Below, one piece after another: positions 58,667-64,000 of a stretch of DNA of 64,000 nt; the stretch's first letter is position 1; each line of letters opens with the position of its first letter. Source of the DNA: Accumulibacter sp. (GTDB taxonomy: Bacteria > Pseudomonadota > Gammaproteobacteria > Burkholderiales > Rhodocyclaceae); assembly GCA_024235715.1 (NCBI GenBank), contig JACKLW010000009.1, positions 1 to 64,000 on the forward strand, in the 5' to 3' direction. The position numbers and the translations under genes were made by a program. The notes under the pieces were generated by a model. The model searched no databases. It was not told the DNA's origin and worked only from the letters and a program-made list of their open reading frames with translations.

Positions 58667-60538
58667 ATGTATGAGAAGAAGCCGTGCGCGGCCTGTGCTG
58701 CCGCGCTGGTCACCGTTTGCGGATCGCTGCTGTCGTCGACGGCCGGTGCTGCCGATCAGCAGTTCGATCCGATCGTTGTTACCGCGACGCGACAGGCAAC
58801 GCGCAGCGACGAGCTGACCAGCGATGTCACGGTCGTCACGCGTGAACAAATCGATCAGGCTGGCCAATCGACCCTCGAGCAGCTGCTGTCGAGGCAGCCA
58901 GGGATTCAATACACGGCCAACGGCGGCCCGGGGACCAACAGTGGGGTGTTCATTCGCGGGGCCGCCAGCAACCAGTCGATCGTGCTGATCGACGGCCAGC
59001 GGATCAGCTCGGCGACGACCGGTAGCGCGGCGCTGGCGCGCATTCCGCTCGACCAGATCGAGCGCATCGAAATCCTGCGTGGCCCGGCATCGTCGCTTTA
59101 CGGGGCCGACGCCATTGGTGGCGTGATCCAGATCTTCACCCGTCAAGGAAAAGGGCCGACGCGGCTGAACGCCAGCACCGGCTACGGAACATACGGAACC
59201 ACCGATACCAGCGTCGGCGTTTCCGGCGGCACCGACGTGGTTTCCTACAGCATTCAGGCCGGCTACCTGGACACCGGCGGTTTCAACGCCGTCCATAACA
59301 AGGCCAACAGCTATTACAACCCGGACGATGACGGCTACCGGAACAGCAATCTGAGCGCCAATTTTTCCGGGCGTTGGGCAGCGGGGCAGGAAATCGGCGT
59401 CAACCTGCTGGCCAGCGACGGTACCAACCGCTATGACGGGAACGACTTCAGTTCCCTTGGCGCTGCCAAGAACTACAACAGCCAGCAGACCATCGGCTCG
59501 TATTCGATCTACTCGCGCAACCGTCTGAACCAGGTGTGGACCAGCACGGTGCGTCTTGGGCGCAGCACCGACGCGGCGAAGGATTATGCCGGCAGTGTGC
59601 GCACCGGCACTTTCCGTACCGATGCCGACATCGCCTCGTGGCAGAACGATATCGTACTGCCCGTTGGTGAAGCCTTGCTGGCTGCCGAGTACACCAAACA
59701 AGAGGTGTCGGGCAGCACCGACTACACGGTCACCGAGCGCACGATTCGTTCTCTGCTGGCTGGCTGGAACGCCGACATTGAGAAGCACCGCTTGCAGTTC
59801 AATGTGCGCCGTGACGACAACTCCCAGTTTGGCGACGAAACCACGGGTTCCGCCTCCTACGGCTATCAATTCACGCCGGAGTGGCGCGCCCATGTTTCCT
59901 ATGGCACAGCATTCCGGGCGCCGACCTTCAATGAACTCTACTTTCCTCCCAGCGCCTTCTTCGCCGGCGGCAATCCGGACCTGAAGCCGGAAAAGGCGAA
60001 GAACACCGAAGTGGGCGCCAACTGGGAACGCGGCGCTCATCGCCTCTCGGCGGTCTTCTACAACAACGATATCACCGACCTGATCGAGTTCCGGCCACCG
60101 ACCTACGCGCCGGTCAATGTCAGCAGTGCCCTGCTGCGCGGCGCCACGCTGACCTATGACGGGCGGTTTTCGGAATGGGGGCTGGGCGTCGTGCTTGACT
60201 TCCTCGACCCGCGCAACGAGGAGGACGGGCCGAACAAGGGGAATCGGCTGGCGCGCCGTGCCGACCAGCAGATGAGCAGCTATGTCAGCAGGACGTTCGG
60301 CAAGCTGGACCTGCGCGCCGAGTGGCAACTGGTCGGCAATCGCTACGATGATCCGGCCAACCGCAATCTCCTCGGTGGCTACGGTCTGGTCAACCTCTAC
60401 GCCGACTACCGTCTGCAGCGTGACTGGGCGCTGTTTGTCCGCGCCAACAACATTTTCGACAAGTACTACGAGACGATCGACAACTACGCCACCGCAGGGG
60501 CGAACGTCTTCGTCGGTGTCCGCTACGCACCCCGCTAG
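58667..60538 (+). CDS. btuB: TonB-dependent vitamin B12 receptor BtuB
   Basis: About 623 residues from ATG 58667 (GGAGA 9 bases upstream). Signal peptide MYEKKPCAACAAALVTVCGS then LLSSTAGAAD; a TonB-box-like DPIVVTATRQATRSDELTSD; plug domain with GVFIRGAASNQSIVLIDGQR and SLYGADAIGGVIQIFTR. A 22-strand barrel ends in aromatic-rich YAPR. Directly downstream of the cobalamin riboswitch and upstream of btuC, so it takes up cobalamin or precursors across the outer membrane. Confidence 0.93.
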   Translation: MYEKKPCAACAAALVTVCGSLLSSTAGAADQQFDPIVVTATRQATRSDELTSDVTVVTREQIDQAGQSTLEQLLSRQPGIQYTANGGPGTNSGVFIRGAASNQSIVLIDGQRISSATTGSAALARIPLDQIERIEILRGPASSLYGADAIGGVIQIFTRQGKGPTRLNASTGYGTYGTTDTSVGVSGGTDVVSYSIQAGYLDTGGFNAVHNKANSYYNPDDDGYRNSNLSANFSGRWAAGQEIGVNLLASDGTNRYDGNDFSSLGAAKNYNSQQTIGSYSIYSRNRLNQVWTSTVRLGRSTDAAKDYAGSVRTGTFRTDADIASWQNDIVLPVGEALLAAEYTKQEVSGSTDYTVTERTIRSLLAGWNADIEKHRLQFNVRRDDNSQFGDETTGSASYGYQFTPEWRAHVSYGTAFRAPTFNELYFPPSAFFAGGNPDLKPEKAKNTEVGANWERGAHRLSAVFYNNDITDLIEFRPPTYAPVNVSSALLRGATLTYDGRFSEWGLGVVLDFLDPRNEEDGPNKGNRLARRADQQMSSYVSRTFGKLDLRAEWQLVGNRYDDPANRNLLGGYGLVNLYADYRLQRDWALFVRANNIFDKYYETIDNYATAGANVFVGVRYAPR

Positions 60539-60546
60539 GACGCCGC

Positions 60547-61536
60547 ATGCCCACCCGTCGCCGCGCCTTGCTGATTCTCGCAGCCCTCGCCGGGCTGTCG
60601 CAGCTGAGCATTGCGCTGGCCCTGATGGTGGGCAGCATTCCGATCAGCCCGCTCGATGTCCTGGCGACACTTGTTGACAACGGTGGTGGTGTGGCTGGCG
60701 AGGTGGTGCGCAGCCTGCGCCTGCCGCGAGCGTTGACCGGCTTTGCCTGCGGCGGCTTGCTGGCGCTGGCCGGAGCCTTGCTGCAGGTGCTCTTGCGCAA
60801 CCCGCTCGCCGACCCCTACGTGCTCGGCATTTCCGGCGGCGCCGGTATCGGTGCACTGCTGGCGATCATCCTCGGACTTGGCGTTGCCGGGGTCAACGGC
60901 CTGGCCTTCACGGGTGCGCTTGGCGCCATGTTGCTGGTCTTCGGTCTGGCGCACGGCGAGGGCGGGTGGACGCATTCGCGCCTGCTGCTCACCGGGGTGA
61001 TAGTCGCCGCCGGCTGTGGCGCCGTCGTCACCCTGATGCTGGCCGTCGCTCCCGAGGACCGCTTGCGTGGCATGTTGTTCTGGTTGATGGGCGACCTGTC
61101 GCAGACGGGTGATCCGCAGCTGGTACTCATTCTGCTGGCGCTGGTACTCCTGGTCTCGCTGCCGTTCGCCCGCGAACTCAATTTGCTGGCGCGCGGCGCC
61201 GATGTCGCGCAGGCCCTGGGCGTTGCCGTCCGCCCGCTGCGGCGCGGCGTGTACCTGGTCGCCTCGCTGGCGACGGCCGCTGCGGTCACGCATGCCGGGG
61301 CGATCGGCTTCATCGGCCTGATCGTTCCGCACCTTGTTCGCCTGGCGACCGGTAACGACCAGCGTCTGTTGCTGCCGGCATCGGTTCTCGCCGGCGGAAG
61401 CCTGCTGGTCATTGCCGACACTCTGGCGCGGACCATGCTGGCGCCGCAGCAGCTGCCGGTGGGGGTCCTGACGGCGCTGATCGGCGTGCCGGTCTTTCTG
61501 TTCCTGCTGAGTCGCGGCGCGCCATGCCGGGGATGA
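60547..61536 (+). CDS. btuC: Cobalamin ABC transporter permease BtuC
   Basis: 329 residues of the FecCD family. RLPRALTGFACGGLLALAGA and LLRNPLADPYVLGISGGAG are diagnostic; about nine to ten helices; the ATPase contact AREL...ALGVAVRPLRRG is near the middle, and HAGAIGFIGLIVPHLVR the C-terminal conserved block. It follows btuB by eight bases and overlaps functionally with btuD, one base after its stop. The periplasmic binding protein (BtuF) is not in the window. Confidence 0.93.
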   Translation: MPTRRRALLILAALAGLSQLSIALALMVGSIPISPLDVLATLVDNGGGVAGEVVRSLRLPRALTGFACGGLLALAGALLQVLLRNPLADPYVLGISGGAGIGALLAIILGLGVAGVNGLAFTGALGAMLLVFGLAHGEGGWTHSRLLLTGVIVAAGCGAVVTLMLAVAPEDRLRGMLFWLMGDLSQTGDPQLVLILLALVLLVSLPFARELNLLARGADVAQALGVAVRPLRRGVYLVASLATAAAVTHAGAIGFIGLIVPHLVRLATGNDQRLLLPASVLAGGSLLVIADTLARTMLAPQQLPVGVLTALIGVPVFLFLLSRGAPCRG

Positions 61537-61537
61537 G

Positions 61538-62317
61538 ATGGATCACACGACGCCTCTCCTGACGACCCGCGGTCTTCGTGTCGGCATTGCCGACCGCACT
61601 TTCTGCCGCGACCTCGAATTGCGCCTGCAAGCGGGGGAATCTCTGGCCATTCTGGGCCGTAACGGTGCCGGCAAATCGACCTTGCTGTCGGTGCTCGCCG
61701 GGCTGCGCGAAGCGCAAGCCGGCGAGGTGCTGATCGATGGCGCCACCTATGCCCGACTCGGCGCCCGCAGGAGTGCCCGCGTTCGCGGCTGGCTGCCGCA
61801 AAGTCGCAGCGAAGCGTTTTCGTCTACGGTGCTGGAAACGGCGCTGGTCGGGCGTCATCCGCATCTCGCCCGCTGGGACTGGGAGTCCGAGGGCGACGCC
61901 CGCAAAGCCCGCCAGGCACTGGCAGCCGTCGGTCTCGCCGAACTGGCGCAGCGCGACGTCCAGACACTCTCGGGCGGCGAGCGGCAAAGACTGGCGATCG
62001 CCACGCTGCTGACGCAGGCGCCGCGGCTCTACCTGCTCGATGAGCCCCTTGCCCACCTCGACCTGAATCACCAGATCGCCACCCTCGAGCTCTTTGCCGC
62101 ACTCGGTCGGGAACGGCAGATTGCCAGCGTAATGGTCCTGCACGAACCCGGTTTGGCGGCGCGCTTCTGCAGCCGCGCGCTGCTGCTCTTCGACGATGGC
62201 ACGACGCAGCAGGGCAGCTGCGACGAAGTGATCAGCACCGCGTCCCTGAGCAGGCTGTACGGCTATCCACTACGTGAAGTCGGTGATGGCGCACAGCGAT
62301 GGTTCATGCCCGCCTGA
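61538..62317 (+). CDS. btuD: Cobalamin ABC transporter ATPase BtuD
   Basis: 259 residues. Walker A LGRNGAGKSTLLS, Q-loop LPQSR, signature LSGGERQRLAI, Walker B LYLLDEPLAHLD and switch His in VLHEPG. The ABC motif set is complete and the gene is fused in an operon with btuC. A GCCGGC palindrome follows the stop, without T tract. It energises B12 import. Confidence 0.92.
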   Translation: MDHTTPLLTTRGLRVGIADRTFCRDLELRLQAGESLAILGRNGAGKSTLLSVLAGLREAQAGEVLIDGATYARLGARRSARVRGWLPQSRSEAFSSTVLETALVGRHPHLARWDWESEGDARKARQALAAVGLAELAQRDVQTLSGGERQRLAIATLLTQAPRLYLLDEPLAHLDLNHQIATLELFAALGRERQIASVMVLHEPGLAARFCSRALLLFDDGTTQQGSCDEVISTASLSRLYGYPLREVGDGAQRWFMPA

Positions 62318-62383
62318 GCATACTGGCCGGCGGCAGCCGGCTCTCGCCCGTCGTCCGTCTGGCGGCGCCGTAGCGATCCGGAC

Positions 62384-64000
62384 TCAGCCGGGTGGGTTTG
62401 CGGGGTCGCCGCGCGCGCTCTGGTTGACCTGCTTTCGCCGGTACATGTCGGCATCGGCGCAGTTGACCAGGGACTCGACGTCCAGACCGTCCTCCGGGTA
62501 CATGGCCAGGCCGACCGAAGCACCGGTGTTGGCATCCTTCACCTTCGGATCGATCGACTGCAGAGGCGCGCCCAGCAATTGCTCGATGTTGCCACGCGCG
62601 CTCTCGGCATCCAGCCGGTTGTTGACCGCGTCGAGCATGACGACAAACTCGTCGCCCGCATAGCGCGCGACCAGATCGCGACTGCGTACCCCGGTCAGCA
62701 TGCGCTGCGCGATTTCCCGCAGAACCTTGTCGCCGACTTCGTGGCCGAAGCTGTCGTTGATGTTCTTGAAATCATTGAGATCGATGAACAGAATGGCGAA
62801 GGGGCGCGGATCGCCGGGATCGCGCCGCTGCGCCAGACGGTCATCGACACGGCGCACGAAAGCTTCGCGGTTGGCGAGTCCGGTCAAGCGGTCGCTGAGC
62901 AGCTTGGTCTGCATGGTCCTGAAGCTTTTCGCGAGGTCGCCGATTTCGTCGCTGCGCGTGACATCGAAAGCTGCGTTGAAGTCGCCGTTGCCGACGTTAC
63001 GCGCCGCCATCGCCAGCTGTTTGAGGTCGCGGGCGACGATCGAGAGGACCACGAAACCTATGACGATGGTCATCAGCGAGGCCAGCAAGGCCAGCATCAC
63101 GGTTCGCTTGAAGTTCTCGGTAACCCGAAAGAGATAGTCGCTGCGCGGAACCGCAACGACGATGATCCAGTCGAGTCCGGCGGCATCCTGGATGCGCGCG
63201 TAAGCCGCCTCGACGGGTTGGCCGTTGGCGTCCTCGAACACCGCCGTGCGTGGATGCGAGGCCTCCGAGGACGTGCTCAGCAGCTTGCGGATCGCCCGGT
63301 AACTGGCGACCACCAGTTGATCGCCGCTGGCCTCGGCGTTGAGCCGTACCTTGCCACCGGCGGCGTCCTTCTGCAGGTGCGGGCCGCGCGAGGCGCCGAT
63401 CAGGTTGCCGTCGGTCTCGACCACATAGGCGATGCCGTTGGCGCTGAGCCGTAGTGAATGCAGGAACTCGTTGACGCCCTGCAGCGACAGGTCGGTAGCG
63501 ACAACGCCCTGGAATTCTCCGTCGGCATCATTGACCCTTCGCGCGCGCGTGGCGACCAACTCCTCGGTCTTGAAGTCGATATATACCGCGGTCCAGGTGT
63601 TCGAAGATGCGGCGCTCCTGCCGGAGGTGAACCACGGACGCTGGCGCGGTTCGAAAATACGCGTCTCGCGTACCGGATCGAGAAGCTCGCCATCAATTCC
63701 CGAAAAGCGATAGATCGTGCGCGGGCCTTCGCCAGCGGTGCGCAGTCGCAGTTCGGCATCGGTCGCCGAGTGGCGCCAGAGCCCGAAGAAATGCCCGTTC
63801 CGGTCACCGTAGTAGGCGTAGTTGTTGGGGTCGCGGTGCACGGAAGTCGCCAGCCAGAAGCGTGTGCGCAGGCTGGCGATATCCTGCTCGATGTTTGCCG
63901 GCGCGGCCACGCCGGCGGGAAACGCCGTTTCGAGAACGGCACCGGCGCCAAATACGTGGTGCTCGGCCGCCTGTGCGATGCGGTACACCATTTCCGACAG
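62384..64000 (-). CDS. Cache-domain GGDEF diguanylate cyclase (5' end cut)
   Basis: Open from the window edge through 535+ residues; the gene is likely longer. The N-terminal part is an extracellular dCache sensor (YGDRNGHFFGLWRHSATDAE; RQRPWFTSGRSA; VVATDLSLQGVNEFLH). One membrane helix (VMLALLASLMTIVIGFVVLS) and a HAMP-like linker follow. The GGDEF domain has LFIDLNDFKNINDSFGHEVG and YAGDEFVVML, i.e. AGDEF rather than GGDEF, with an RxxD inhibitory site (RSRD) five residues upstream. Alanine in the first position is tolerated in some active cyclases. It is convergent with btuD. Confidence 0.88.
   Translation of the reverse strand: MSEMVYRIAQAAEHHVFGAGAVLETAFPAGVAAPANIEQDIASLRTRFWLATSVHRDPNNYAYYGDRNGHFFGLWRHSATDAELRLRTAGEGPRTIYRFSGIDGELLDPVRETRIFEPRQRPWFTSGRSAASSNTWTAVYIDFKTEELVATRARRVNDADGEFQGVVATDLSLQGVNEFLHSLRLSANGIAYVVETDGNLIGASRGPHLQKDAAGGKVRLNAEASGDQLVVASYRAIRKLLSTSSEASHPRTAVFEDANGQPVEAAYARIQDAAGLDWIIVVAVPRSDYLFRVTENFKRTVMLALLASLMTIVIGFVVLSIVARDLKQLAMAARNVGNGDFNAAFDVTRSDEIGDLAKSFRTMQTKLLSDRLTGLANREAFVRRVDDRLAQRRDPGDPRPFAILFIDLNDFKNINDSFGHEVGDKVLREIAQRMLTGVRSRDLVARYAGDEFVVMLDAVNNRLDAESARGNIEQLLGAPLQSIDPKVKDANTGASVGLAMYPEDGLDVESLVNCADADMYRRKQVNQSARGDPANPPG

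Noticed and set aside
58373-60328. A 651-codon minus-strand frame antisense to btuB
   Set aside because: No recognisable motif; wobble-position G+C on the real gene keeps the frame open.

Overview
The window is GC-rich chromosomal DNA from a betaproteobacterium. Several conserved blocks point to the Rhodocyclales: dnaQ-rnhA-methyltransferase-gloB, bamD/rluD/pgeF, zapB-zapA-6S RNA, and phaB-phaR. The combination of low-affinity phosphate transport (Pit with a PhoU-like partner), polyhydroxybutyrate genes, a Na+-pumping methylmalonyl-CoA decarboxylase and B12 salvage is what would be expected of a polyphosphate- and PHA-accumulating organism such as Candidatus Accumulibacter. That assignment is inference; no marker gene settles it.

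Layout. 1-306: 5' part of an IS630-type transposase, cut by the window edge. 389-5117: cysQ and a large RTX subtilase. 5.2-11.8 kb: sugar-nucleotide genes (ugd, UDP-glucuronate 4-epimerase, galU) interleaved with a decayed AAA ATPase, an AbrB-VapC module, a Xre/RES module and two palindromic repeats. 12-17.5 kb: small membrane proteins, a methyltransferase, the GTPase rbgA, two IS630-like scars bracketing a second VapBC-type module, and a PlsC acyltransferase. 17.7-19.1 kb: an orphan ParA ATPase with an H1-like, ribbon-helix-helix partner. 19.3-25.8 kb: two ion-transporter-superfamily permeases around a UspA, then a PhoU-like protein and Pit with a good terminator. 25.8-28.1 kb: an unusual P-loop/FHA-like/metallophosphatase fusion. 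28.2-33.2 kb: slyX, small hypothetical genes, a NosD-like remnant, dnaQ, rnhA, a methyltransferase, gloB and a receiver protein. 33.2-41 kb: a DUF748 giant, rmuC, a DUF3293 gene and a Ser/Thr kinase-HDOD-GAF fusion. 41-46 kb: bamD, rluD, pgeF, phaB, phaR. 46.2-49.8 kb: four-gene methylmalonyl-CoA decarboxylase operon on the minus strand. 50.2-57 kb: tRNA-Leu(CAG), rnr, bluB, a NapF-type ferredoxin and an ACP-acyl-AMP ligase-acyltransferase fusion. 57.1-58.2 kb: a napD/napB deletion scar, 6S RNA, zapA, zapB. 58.3-62.3 kb: cobalamin riboswitch and btuB-btuC-btuD. The window ends inside a Cache-GGDEF cyclase.

How the parts fit. The decarboxylase would couple methylmalonyl-CoA to propionyl-CoA conversion with Na+ export, and the NhaD-type antiporter would return Na+ against protons. 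Methylmalonyl-CoA is normally made by a B12-dependent mutase, which fits the B12 uptake operon and bluB. PhaB and PhaR act on the reduced carbon store. The nosD-like and napD/napB fragments, each without its operon, suggest that parts of the denitrification machinery were lost from these loci. The least familiar pieces are the ParA/H1-like pair, the kinase-FHA-phosphatase fusion beside Pit, the kinase-HDOD-GAF protein and the ACP-ligase-acyltransferase fusion.
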